Assembly (NCBI RefSeq): GCF_038396765.1
Contig: NZ_CP150096.1
Location: 3,455,001 to 3,519,000, forward strand
Direction of reading: 5' to 3'
DNA: 64,000 nt
Source of the DNA: Chitinophaga caseinilytica
GTDB taxonomy: Bacteria > Bacteroidota > Bacteroidia > Chitinophagales > Chitinophagaceae
The notes below the pieces were generated by a model, which was not told where the DNA came from, did not search any database, and saw only the letters and a program-made list of their open reading frames with translations. Numbering within the stretch: position 1 is the stretch's first letter; each line of letters opens with the position of its first letter. Positions 1 to 8,353 of this stretch are shown in pieces. The position numbers and the translations under genes were made by a program.

Positions 1-1
1 G

Positions 2-526
2 GGCAGCACCCCGTTCCAGTACCGCTCACTGTACATCCCCGAAGCAGAAGCGATCGATACTTTCGCCACCGCCTGGGCATCCGATGTGCTGCCGGAGTAT
101 TTCACCTTCGACCGGTCCAACTGGGAAGTGCTCGCCGTATCTGATGAAACCGCATCTGACGGCGGCGGAAAGGCGACGCTGATAGACGGCGACCACGGTA
201 CCTACTGGCATTCCCAATGGGGGCCGGACATCGCTTTGCCCCACTGGGCGATCATCGACATGAAATCGGTGAAGAACATTTCCTATTTCACCATTTATCG
301 CCGTAACAATAATACCAACACGAAATCCGTGGAGCTGTACGTCGGTAACAGCAGCGATCCCAACGGTACGTGGACGCTGGCGGCCTCGGGCACGTTCGCG
401 TCCGGCAACCAGATGACGATCAACAATACCACGGGAGCCACGGGGCGCTACCTGAAAATGCTGCTCCCCGACAGTAACAACCCGCCCTTCACCAGCGTGG
501 CGGAAATCTACATGTATGGAAAGTAA
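2..526 (+). CDS. DUF4998/discoidin surface lipoprotein, C-terminal part (partial)
   Basis: The reading frame is open from the left edge, so the start lies outside the window. The visible 174 residues begin with a linker (FQYRSLYIPEAEAIDTF) like the one that follows DUF4998 repeats in Bacteroidota PUL lipoproteins. The rest is a jelly-roll carbohydrate-binding module of the F5/8 type C (discoidin) kind, with the signature stretches LIDGDHGTYWHSQW and ATGRYLKMLL. Family knowledge suggests an outer-membrane lipoprotein that binds glycan beside a SusC/SusD pair. The complete DUF4998 protein at 30832-31890 has a different C-terminal domain, so the two are relatives rather than duplicates. A hairpin terminator follows 28 bp after the stop, so this is the last gene of its operon. 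Family assignment is good for the discoidin part and inferred for the missing N-terminus. Confidence 0.72.
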   Translation, partial: GSTPFQYRSLYIPEAEAIDTFATAWASDVLPEYFTFDRSNWEVLAVSDETASDGGGKATLIDGDHGTYWHSQWGPDIALPHWAIIDMKSVKNISYFTIYRRNNNTNTKSVELYVGNSSDPNGTWTLAASGTFASGNQMTINNTTGATGRYLKMLLPDSNNPPFTSVAEIYMYGK

Positions 527-553
527 TTGAAACGGACAACCGGCTTCAGAAAA

Positions 554-578
554 GGCAGCGCTTCGGTGCTGCCTTTTT
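554..578 (+). terminator. Rho-independent terminator after the discoidin gene
   Basis: A GGCAGC/GCTGCC stem encloses an 8-base loop containing TTCG and is followed by TTTTT. It closes the operon that enters from the left edge and separates it from the dehydratase gene. Confidence 0.8.
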
Positions 579-664
579 CGTTTTCGGGGGCAGGACGGAA
601 CGGGATGCAAGGGGTGGAAAATTTCGTATTTTGATAGGCATCTTCAACACACGAATTCAATTCC

Positions 665-2377
665 ATGGAAAAACAACTCAGGAGCCGGCAGTGGTTCGGG
701 AAGAAAGGGAAAGACGGGTTTATCTACCGCGCCTGGATGCGTAACCAGGGCATCCCGGACGATCAGTTCCGCGGAAAGCCCGTTATCGGCATCTGCAATA
801 CCTGGTCGGAGCTGACGCCCTGTAACGCGCATTTCCGCGAACTGGCGGAGTCGGTAAAGCGCGGCATCATCGAAGCGGGCGGTTTTCCGCTGGAATTCCC
901 GGTCATGTCGCTCGGCGAAACGCTCATGAAACCCACCGCCATGCTGTACCGCAACCTCGCCAGCATGGAAGTGGAAGAGGCCATCCGCGCCAATCCGCTG
1001 GACGGGGTGGTGCTGATGTGCGGCTGCGACAAAACGACGCCTTCCCTCGTCATGGGCGCCTGCAGCGTGGATGTGCCGGCCATCGTCATTTCCGGCGGCG
1101 CCATGCTCACGGGCAAGTTCAGGGGGCGGGATATCGGGACCAGCGACCTGTGGCGGTTTTCGGAAGATGTAAGGTCGGGCGTGATGAGCGAGGAGGAACT
1201 GAACGAGGCGGAAGCCGGGATGTGCCGCAGCCGGGGGCATTGCGCCGTGATGGGCACCGCCTCCTCGATGGCCTGCATGGTGGAGGCTTTGGGGCTCTCG
1301 CTGCCAGGGAACGCCGCTATTCCCGCCGCAGACGCCAACCGCAAGGTGCTCGCACAGCTCACGGGCAGGCGGATCGTGGAAATGGTACATGAAGACCTGA
1401 AACCTTCCGATATCCTCACCCGCGAAGCGTTCGAGAACGCCATCGCCGTAAACGCCGCCATCGGAGGTTCTACCAACTTCGTCATTCACCTGCTGGCCAT
1501 CGCGGGGAGGGTAGGCGTGCCGCTGGAACTGGAGGATTTCGACCGCTTTTCGCGCCAGGTCCCGCTCATCGCCAATCTCCAGCCGTCCGGCCGGTATTTC
1601 ATGGAAGACCTCTATTACGCCGGTGGCTTGCCGGCCGTGATGAAGCAGATAGCAGAAAAATTGCACGGCGGATGTACAACCGCCAACGGAAAATCCATCG
1701 CGGAAAACATCCGTACGGCCAAAAGTTGGGACACGAACGTCATCGCCATGGCGGATGCGCCCGTGAACCCGCAATCAGGGATCGTGGTGCTGCGGGGTAA
1801 CCTTTGCGAGAACGGCGCCATCATCAAGCCGTCTGCCGCTACGCCGGCGCTGATGCAACACCGCGGAAAAGCGGTCGTATTCCGCGATATCGAAGATTAC
1901 AAGCAGCGGATCAACGACCCCGCGCTGGATGTGGACGCAAACAGTGTGCTGGTATTGCAGCACGCCGGTCCGAAAGGCTACCCGGGCATGCCGGAAGTCG
2001 GCAACCTGGGGCTGCCCGCAAAATTGCTGCAGCAGGGGGTGACGGATATGGTCCGTATTTCGGACGGGCGCATGAGCGGAACGGGGTTCGGCACGGTAGT
2101 GCTCCACGTTTCCCCCGAAGCAGCCGAAAACGGCACTTTCTCGCTCGTCGAATCCGGCGACTGGATTTCGCTGGACGTGGAAAACAGGCGCCTGGAGTTG
2201 GAAGTGGATGATATCGAATTAGCGGAAAGGCGGAAGAGGAAAGCCGCCTTCCAGAGCCCCTACACCCGCGGCTACGTCCGGCTTTTCGTGGAACATGTGG
2301 AGCAGGCGGACAAAGGCGCGGATTTCGATTTTCTCAAAGGAAGCTCCGGCAGCCAGGTAACGCGGGATTCCCATTAA
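665..2377 (+). CDS. IlvD/Edd family dehydratase, probable sugar-acid (arabonate/xylonate-type) dehydratase
   Basis: This 570-residue cytoplasmic enzyme belongs to the IlvD/Edd family, which removes water from 2,3-dihydroxy acids to give 2-keto-3-deoxy acids. The N-terminus WFGKKGKDGFIYRAWM and the block ICNTWSELTPCNAHF are typical of the sugar-acid branch (L-arabonate, D-xylonate dehydratases) rather than of the valine/isoleucine enzyme. Candidate [2Fe-2S] ligands are C53 (TPCNAH), C121 (CGCDK) and C193 (GHCAVMGTA). K123 matches the lysine that is carbamylated in this branch. An SDR gene follows after 31 bp, so the pair could feed a pentonate or hexonate pathway for sugar released by the neighbouring PULs. 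The exact substrate cannot be read from the sequence, and dihydroxy-acid dehydratase activity is the alternative. Confidence 0.88.
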   Translation: MEKQLRSRQWFGKKGKDGFIYRAWMRNQGIPDDQFRGKPVIGICNTWSELTPCNAHFRELAESVKRGIIEAGGFPLEFPVMSLGETLMKPTAMLYRNLASMEVEEAIRANPLDGVVLMCGCDKTTPSLVMGACSVDVPAIVISGGAMLTGKFRGRDIGTSDLWRFSEDVRSGVMSEEELNEAEAGMCRSRGHCAVMGTASSMACMVEALGLSLPGNAAIPAADANRKVLAQLTGRRIVEMVHEDLKPSDILTREAFENAIAVNAAIGGSTNFVIHLLAIAGRVGVPLELEDFDRFSRQVPLIANLQPSGRYFMEDLYYAGGLPAVMKQIAEKLHGGCTTANGKSIAENIRTAKSWDTNVIAMADAPVNPQSGIVVLRGNLCENGAIIKPSAATPALMQHRGKAVVFRDIEDYKQRINDPALDVDANSVLVLQHAGPKGYPGMPEVGNLGLPAKLLQQGVTDMVRISDGRMSGTGFGTVVLHVSPEAAENGTFSLVESGDWISLDVENRRLELEVDDIELAERRKRKAAFQSPYTRGYVRLFVEHVEQADKGADFDFLKGSSGSQVTRDSH

Positions 2378-2408
2378 ACGATCATCCAACGGAAAAAGCT
2401 ATACGAAC

Positions 2409-3167
2409 ATGGACTTCAAGCATAAAACAGCCATCGTCACCGGCGCAGGCAGCGGGATCGGTTTTGAAATGTGCCGGCAACTGGCGCATCACGGCGCTAC
2501 GGTATTCCTCAATGATGTCGATGCCGCGCTTTGCCGCGAAGCCGCCGGGAAGATCAGCGCGGAATACGGACATTGCTTTCCCGTTCCGGGAGATTCGGGC
2601 CACGAGGGATTTGTCAACGAGCTGGTAAAAGCCGCCGTGGAGCAAACCGGCCGGCTGGATATCGCCATCGCCAATGCGGGGATCACCCTGTTCGGGGAAT
2701 TCCTTTCCTATCCTGCGGAATCGCTGTTCCGGGTGTTGCAGCTCAATATCGGGGGCACTTTCTTTCTCGCCCAGGCTGCCGCCCGGCAAATGATCGGCCA
2801 GGGGAGCGGAGGCGCTTTGCTGTTCACTTCTTCCGTGACCGGCCACCAGGCCCATAAAAACCTCGCGGCCTATTCCATGACCAAAGCCGCACTGGAAATG
2901 CTGGCGAAGAACCTCGTGGCCGAAGTCTCCGGTTTCGGCATCCGCGTCAACACCGTGGCCCCCGGCGCCACGCTCACGGAACGGACCACCACAGAACCGG
3001 ATTATGAAGCGGTATGGTCGCGCATTACGCCCATGGGCCGGCCCGCCAGCGTGCAGGACATCGCCCATGCCGCGCTGTTCCTCGTTTCCGACCAGGCACG
3101 CCATATCACCGGCCAGAGCCTCGTGGTGGATGGCGGGTGGACGGCCACCAGTCCTTCCCCATATTGA
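2409..3167 (+). CDS. SDR family NAD(P)-dependent oxidoreductase
   Basis: This is a 252-residue classical short-chain dehydrogenase. The cofactor motif TGAGSGIG is at residues 11-18, the NAG motif is near 89-91, and the catalytic Ser-Tyr-Lys set is S141 or S142, Y155 and K159 (YSMTK). The C-terminal GQSLVVDGGWT is typical of the FabG-like branch. It lies 31 bp downstream of the sugar-acid dehydratase on the same strand and is probably co-transcribed, which suggests oxidation or reduction of a sugar, sugar acid or keto-deoxy acid. The following gene is convergent and begins 2 bp after this stop, with no hairpin visible between them. The substrate is unknown. Confidence 0.9.
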   Translation: MDFKHKTAIVTGAGSGIGFEMCRQLAHHGATVFLNDVDAALCREAAGKISAEYGHCFPVPGDSGHEGFVNELVKAAVEQTGRLDIAIANAGITLFGEFLSYPAESLFRVLQLNIGGTFFLAQAAARQMIGQGSGGALLFTSSVTGHQAHKNLAAYSMTKAALEMLAKNLVAEVSGFGIRVNTVAPGATLTERTTTEPDYEAVWSRITPMGRPASVQDIAHAALFLVSDQARHITGQSLVVDGGWTATSPSPY

Positions 3168-3169
3168 CG

Positions 3170-6100
3170 CTATAAAATTTCCAGGAGATCGGATTTGGAC
3201 ATTTGCTGCAGCATCGTACCGTCGGTTTTCACCAAATCCAGCGCCAGTTGGCTTTTCCGCTGTTGCAATATCCTGATCTTTTCCTCGATCGTCCCGGAAC
3301 AGATGAGCCGCACCGCTACCACGTTCCGGTGTTGCCCGATGCGGTGACTGCGGTCGATGGCCTGGTTTTCCGCGGCAGGGTTCCACCACGGGTCTACCAG
3401 GTATACGTAATCGGCGCCGGTGAGGTTCAGGCCCACGCCGCCGGCTTTCAAACTGATGAGGAACACGCGGACGGCATCGTTGGTCTGGAAGTTGGTCACT
3501 TTGGCGCCGCGGTCTTTCGTTTGCCCCGTTAAGTATTCGAATGGGATTTTCCGGTTCTCCAGCTCCGTCCTGATAAGGTCCAGCATGCTGGTGAACTGGG
3601 AAAAGACGAGGATTTTATGCTCGCGGGATTTGTTTTCGATCTGCTCTGACAGCACTTCTATCTTGACGGAATTTTCGCCGGAATGGCCTTCTTTCAGCAA
3701 AACAGGTGAATTGCATATCTGCCGCAGCTTGGTGAGGCCGGTGAGCACGTGCATGCTGTTGCGGTGGATTTCGTCGTCAGATTTATTGGCGATGTAATCG
3801 CGCAGTTCCTGTTCGTACGCATCGTAAATCTTCCGCTGTTCGGCGTTCATTTCACAATAGATGGTCATCTCCGTTTTCTCCGGCAGTTCCCGCGCCACCT
3901 GCTTCTTCGTCCTGCGCAGGATGAAGGGTTTCACTTTCTGCTGCAATTCCATCGCCCGCTTCGAGAATCCGAAACGGTCGATGGGGATGGAATAGATTTC
4001 CCGGAAATATTGCTTGCTGCCCAGCAGGCCCGGGCATGCGAACGACAGCTGGCCGTACAGGTCTACCGTATTATTTTCCACCGGCGTGCCCGTCAGCACG
4101 ATCCTGTTGCGGGATTGCAGGAGCCGCGCGGCTTTGTACCTTTCCGAATTCGGGTTTTTGATGGCCTGCGATTCGTCGAGGAAGACATAACCGAACCGGA
4201 ACGTTTTCAGGAAACCGATATCGGAAATGAGCGTCCCGTAGCTGGTGAGCACCACATCGAAATCGCCTGCGCTGTCCGCCGACTTCAGGCGGTTGGCGCC
4301 GTAATGCAGCTGCACGGAAAGGGAAGGCGCGAAACGCTGCAATTCCTCCTGCCAGTTGAACAGCAGGGAAGTCGGTGCCACCACGAGGTGGGTGGCATGC
4401 CCGTTTTTTTCTTGCTGGGACAGGATAAAGGCGATGATCTGCACGGTTTTTCCCAATCCCATATCGTCCGCCAAACATCCGCCGAAATTAAATCCATCGA
4501 GATAATTCAGCCAGTTCAGCCCCTCGCGCTGATACGCCCGCAGTTCTGCCTGCAAGCCCGCGGGAACAGGCGTTTCGGGGATTTCTTTCGCCGGCAGGAA
4601 TGCTTGCCCCAGTTGCGCGATCTCGATCTGCGATTCCTGGCTCAGCACTTCCCTGTCGAACATCGCCGAAATTTCGGAAAAATTGATCTTCGGGAATTTC
4701 AGCATGTCGGCGTCTATCTCGCCTGCCTGGAAGTATTTTTCGAGTCGGTGTATCCATTCATCGGGCAGCAGGCCGCTGGTGCCATCGCCCAGCTCCACGA
4801 ACCTGCTTTTGTTGCGGATGGCTTTGTGCAACTGCTTGAGCGAAGCGGATTTATTGCCGAAACTGACTTTGAGGTGCGCGTTGAACCAGTCGATCCCGCT
4901 GTTCACCTCGATCTGAACACGGGCTTTGTGCGGGTTCCTTTTGTTACCGGGCAGTTCGTTGAAACCCAGGATGGTAATGCCTTCCTTCCGCCAGGTCTCG
5001 AACGCGTCGAGGAACCAGTCTTCGTCGAGGAATTTATTTTTATGGAGATAGAAGTATTCGTACTCGCGGACCTGGTCGTTGAAATCCGGGTGCTGGTGCA
5101 TGACGAGGGTGGTCAGCGCCACTTCGGCCTCGTTATCGCGCCGGATCTTGAATTCATTGCCGTTCCGGTCGGTATCCGTGAGCTGCTTGCGCGAATACAC
5201 CGGCACTTCCACACCGCCGTATTTCATGACGGGCGTGATGTAGATGTAATTGTCGCGCTGCTGGAGGTACACCAGTCGCTCCGTCGTGTACATCCTTTCC
5301 GCGAGTTGCGCGGGAGTCGCCTGTTGAATGTAGCTGTAGTCGATCTGAACGAGGTGTTCCAGCGATTGCAGCACGGACTGCAGGAAAGCTTCGTATTTCG
5401 ATGCGTGGACGAGCAGGATCTCGTTGTTCTTTTTGAAGAAACGGATCACGCGGAGCATGTCCGGGTTATCGACGAGGTAATAGGTTTGGCGGTAAAAAAT
5501 GAAGTATTGATGGCGCAGCACGAGCTTGTCGAACGGGATGGCCGTATCGTTCATGAGCAACTTTCCCGTGATCTCGTAAAACGGGGATTTTTTGAAGACG
5601 GACAGGGAAATTTCCGCCTGGAGGATTTGCAGGTGAACGGGTGAGAGCGACCGTGCAGACATGGATTCGGACACGGAGCGGTCGTGATGGTAGACGTCCA
5701 GCTGCATGGGATTTTCGAAAATGAGCCGCAGGGCGTTGTTATCTGTGGGTTGCCCGAATTCGATTTCCTTTTGGGAGAAAGTGGAAATGGCGGTGAGGAA
5801 TTTGATGACCGCGGGGTCCTGGCTTTCCCAGATGCGCTGCAGCGGGTCGATTTTATCGATCGGGTTTTTGAGTTTCCCGGTCTGGGTGACGTCGGCCTGC
5901 ATGAGCTGAAAAGCGGGCTGGTTGTATAAGCGGTGCTTGTCGATCAGGAGGATGGTGCGTTTCTCCGTATCGTCGGTTTGCGGCGGTTTGGGTGGGGAGC
6001 TGCGCAGGGGGAGGAGCTCGTCGCGGAAGAGCTTGTCGTTGATGGGGAGGAGCGCTTTGACGAGGGGCTCGATGAGGATATCGTCGCCCTTGACGCTGAT

Positions 6101-6508
6101 CCTGAAATATTCGTCCAGGTCGGGCTCTTCTTCCAGTCCGTATTCCTTCGCCGTTTTGAGGAGTGTTTTGTGGCGGAGGGGTTTGTCGAAGAAGACGCGG
6201 AGCTGTTTTCTTTCGATGATGGCGTAGAGCACTTCCGCCTGGTGCTCGCAAAGACTGGTGTCTGTACCGCCGCAGGCGCAGGAGGAAACGATGGAATTCC
6301 CGGTCTGGCAAACGGAAACGGCGGGGAAATGGACGGCCGCTTTTCGTTTGGTGAACACGCCTTCATTCAGTTCCAGCGAAACGGGGAAGATGTCTCCCAG
6401 CTCCCGGGACTCCAGGAAGCTTCCGTTCCGGGCATATTGCAACAGGCCGTACCCGGAAAGCGTCGCGATTCCCGAAGCCGGAATCCTGCATTCTTTCGAA
6501 AAATCCAT
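3170..6508 (-). CDS. SNF2-family DEAD/DEAH helicase with SWIM zinc finger
   Basis: This is a bacterial Swi2/Snf2-like ATPase of 1112 residues. The N-terminal region (about residues 70-100) holds a SWIM-type zinc motif, SSCACGGTDTSLCEHQ. Helicase motif I, DDMGLGKT, is near residue 685, motif II is DESQ near 776, and motif VI (HRIGQH) is near 1056. The family translocates on double-stranded DNA and remodels protein-DNA complexes, and bacterial members (RapA/HepA relatives) are linked to transcription recycling or DNA repair. The frame could extend to a TTG at 6526, but the ATG at 6508 is preferred because a -7 box lies 5 bases upstream, which would give a leaderless or nearly leaderless message. 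It does not appear to belong to an operon. Confidence 0.9.
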   Translation of the reverse strand: MDFSKECRIPASGIATLSGYGLLQYARNGSFLESRELGDIFPVSLELNEGVFTKRKAAVHFPAVSVCQTGNSIVSSCACGGTDTSLCEHQAEVLYAIIERKQLRVFFDKPLRHKTLLKTAKEYGLEEEPDLDEYFRISVKGDDILIEPLVKALLPINDKLFRDELLPLRSSPPKPPQTDDTEKRTILLIDKHRLYNQPAFQLMQADVTQTGKLKNPIDKIDPLQRIWESQDPAVIKFLTAISTFSQKEIEFGQPTDNNALRLIFENPMQLDVYHHDRSVSESMSARSLSPVHLQILQAEISLSVFKKSPFYEITGKLLMNDTAIPFDKLVLRHQYFIFYRQTYYLVDNPDMLRVIRFFKKNNEILLVHASKYEAFLQSVLQSLEHLVQIDYSYIQQATPAQLAERMYTTERLVYLQQRDNYIYITPVMKYGGVEVPVYSRKQLTDTDRNGNEFKIRRDNEAEVALTTLVMHQHPDFNDQVREYEYFYLHKNKFLDEDWFLDAFETWRKEGITILGFNELPGNKRNPHKARVQIEVNSGIDWFNAHLKVSFGNKSASLKQLHKAIRNKSRFVELGDGTSGLLPDEWIHRLEKYFQAGEIDADMLKFPKINFSEISAMFDREVLSQESQIEIAQLGQAFLPAKEIPETPVPAGLQAELRAYQREGLNWLNYLDGFNFGGCLADDMGLGKTVQIIAFILSQQEKNGHATHLVVAPTSLLFNWQEELQRFAPSLSVQLHYGANRLKSADSAGDFDVVLTSYGTLISDIGFLKTFRFGYVFLDESQAIKNPNSERYKAARLLQSRNRIVLTGTPVENNTVDLYGQLSFACPGLLGSKQYFREIYSIPIDRFGFSKRAMELQQKVKPFILRRTKKQVARELPEKTEMTIYCEMNAEQRKIYDAYEQELRDYIANKSDDEIHRNSMHVLTGLTKLRQICNSPVLLKEGHSGENSVKIEVLSEQIENKSREHKILVFSQFTSMLDLIRTELENRKIPFEYLTGQTKDRGAKVTNFQTNDAVRVFLISLKAGGVGLNLTGADYVYLVDPWWNPAAENQAIDRSHRIGQHRNVVAVRLICSGTIEEKIRILQQRKSQLALDLVKTDGTMLQQMSKSDLLEIL

Positions 6509-6513
6509 ATCCG

Positions 6514-6547
6514 CAAATATAGGCAAGCCCCGGGGATGCTGATCAAA
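6514..6547 (-). promoter_or_regulatory. Bacteroidota-type promoter of the SNF2 gene
   Basis: On the minus strand TATATTTG (6521-6514) matches the -7 consensus TAnnTTTG. A TTTG element (6547-6544) lies 22 bp upstream. The -7 box ends 5 bases before the preferred ATG at 6508, so transcription would start at or within a few bases of the start codon. Confidence 0.5.
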
Positions 6548-6601
6548 ACAAGGCCATCGCCCCCAAAGGAAAATATTTGAATATTTTGTATTATTACGGG
6601 A

Positions 6602-7177
6602 ATGAAGGACGAATCGAACATCTCCGCCTCCCTGGCCAACGACGCGCTGCGTAACCGGGATGTAACGGTCTTCCAGGAATTATATACGACCTACAGCGAG
6701 CCCCTTTACCTGCTGGCATTCCGGTGGGTGAAAGACAGCAGCCTGGCCAAGGATATCGTCCATAATCTTTTCGCCCATTTGTGGGACAGGGGAGGCGACA
6801 TCGTTATTACCGGGCAGGTCCGCAGTTACCTGTACCGCGCCGTCACCAACCTGTGCATCAACGAGCTGAAGCGGCGCAAGCGCCACATCGGCGAGGAAAT
6901 CCTCCAGTTCCAGGCGGATGGCCATTCTTTCTTCGAAATATCCGATTATATCCTGTTCCAGCAAGAGTTGATGCAGCACCTCGGCGCCCTGGCGCCCCGT
7001 TGCCGCGAAATCCTCCTCCTCAGCCGCGTCCACGGCCTGGAGCCTTCCGAGATCGCGGAAAAGCTGGGCATTTCCGTCAATACCGTTTACTTTCAGCTCT
7101 CCGTAGCCCTGAAATCCCTCCGCGGCCGGATCGGCCCGAAAAAAATTCCTGAAGGCATCAAAGTATCCCCTTTCTGA
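6602..7177 (+). CDS. RNA polymerase sigma-70 factor, ECF family
   Basis: This is a 191-residue ECF sigma factor of the Bacteroidota FecI-like group. Region 2 is visible in LYLLAFRWVKDSSLAKDIVH and the following LFAHLWDRG. Region 4, with its helix-turn-helix, is in EPSEIAEKLGISVNTVYFQL. The FecR-type anti-sigma gene begins 22 bp downstream, followed by SusC and SusD. The usual model for this arrangement is that SusC signals to FecR when substrate is bound, which frees the sigma factor to transcribe the transport genes. The ATG at 6602 is the first good start. Confidence 0.93.
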   Translation: MKDESNISASLANDALRNRDVTVFQELYTTYSEPLYLLAFRWVKDSSLAKDIVHNLFAHLWDRGGDIVITGQVRSYLYRAVTNLCINELKRRKRHIGEEILQFQADGHSFFEISDYILFQQELMQHLGALAPRCREILLLSRVHGLEPSEIAEKLGISVNTVYFQLSVALKSLRGRIGPKKIPEGIKVSPF

Positions 7178-7199
7178 ATTGTCTTAATACTATAAGCAT

Positions 7200-8165
7200 A
7201 TGGAAAACGACCTGTCCCAATTCATAATCGACTACCTGGCCGATAGCGGCAACCCGGAAAAGCAGCGGCGGATGAACGACTGGCTGAATGCCGGGGAGGA
7301 GAACCGTCGCCGGTTCGACGAGGTGCGCCGGGCCTGGGAGGCTGCCGGGCAACTGCCCGAGCCTTTCGATATGCAGGCCGGTTGGAGCAGGATGCGCGAC
7401 CATATGGCGAATGCGCCCCAATCCGCAACGGTGCGCACGATACCCGCGCGGCGCACCTGGTGGCGTGCCGCCGCCGTGATACTGCCCGTGGTAATATTGG
7501 CCGGGTATTGGTGGATGAAGGGGACAGACGGGGGATGGACTTCCTATACCGCGCAGCACGCCGTGAAAGACAGTCTCCGCCTGCCCGACGGTTCCGATGT
7601 TTTCCTGCGCCCCGGCGCCACGGTACAATATAAGATAGACAACAACGAAAGATCGGTGCGGCTCACGGCCGGCGAGGCTTTCTTCCGCATCAGCCCCGAT
7701 GCGCACCGGCAATTCAGCGTGCAGTTGGAGAAAGGGCTTGTAAAGGTGTTGGGGACTTCATTCAACATCAATACCACCAAAGGTTTCAGTGATGTAGCCG
7801 TATGGGATGGTAAAGTGAGCGTGGAAGGCAACGGGAAGAAAGTGGTGCTCACCGCCGGGAATATGGCGGTGGTGGATGCGAAAACAGGGGATGTGGAGCA
7901 GCCGGAAGGCAATTACGCATACCGCTGCGGATGGGGCAACAGCGACCTGTCGTTCAGCGACCAGTCGCTCCAGGTAGTGCTGGAAACGCTGGGCTCCTAT
8001 TATCGCGTTTCGCTGGATGTGAAAGACGCGCAACTGCTCGGCAGCAGGATCACCGTTCGCTTTAACAACATGCCATTGAACGAGGCGCTGACCGTTCTCT
8101 CCGAAATGCTCGACCTCCGTGTTAACCGCCGTTCAGACAAAGACTATGAATTGATACGCAAATAA
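7200..8165 (+). CDS. FecR family anti-sigma factor
   Basis: This is a 321-residue single-pass inner-membrane regulator. A short cytoplasmic N-terminal part binds the sigma factor, one membrane helix (AAAVILPVVILAGYWWM, about residues 90-106) follows, then a periplasmic FecR domain (about 120-215, including LRLPDGSDVFLRPGA and VLGTSFNINT), then a C-terminal DUF4974 domain (about 245-320) that resembles the STN domain of SusC partners. Its place between the ECF sigma gene and an STN-containing SusC fits a trans-envelope signalling chain. Confidence 0.93.
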   Translation: MENDLSQFIIDYLADSGNPEKQRRMNDWLNAGEENRRRFDEVRRAWEAAGQLPEPFDMQAGWSRMRDHMANAPQSATVRTIPARRTWWRAAAVILPVVILAGYWWMKGTDGGWTSYTAQHAVKDSLRLPDGSDVFLRPGATVQYKIDNNERSVRLTAGEAFFRISPDAHRQFSVQLEKGLVKVLGTSFNINTTKGFSDVAVWDGKVSVEGNGKKVVLTAGNMAVVDAKTGDVEQPEGNYAYRCGWGNSDLSFSDQSLQVVLETLGSYYRVSLDVKDAQLLGSRITVRFNNMPLNEALTVLSEMLDLRVNRRSDKDYELIRK

Positions 8166-8353
8166 ATCCGTAACAGCGAAACTTAAAACCAGAATCAAAA
8201 GAAAGCAAAGCTTACCGTAGTTCCCATTTTATCACCGGTGCCTGCCGGTTTGGAGATGTATTGCCCGCCTTTGGGGGATTAGCCGGCTGATCCTGAAGGG
8301 AGCGTTATGTCTGCCAACATCGCCGGCGGCAGATCACATCTTAAAATGAAAAG

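Noticed and set aside
3749-5644. Long open frame (631 codons) opposite the SNF2 helicase
   Set aside because: It is the antisense shadow of a well-supported helicase in a GC-rich genome and has no recognisable domain.
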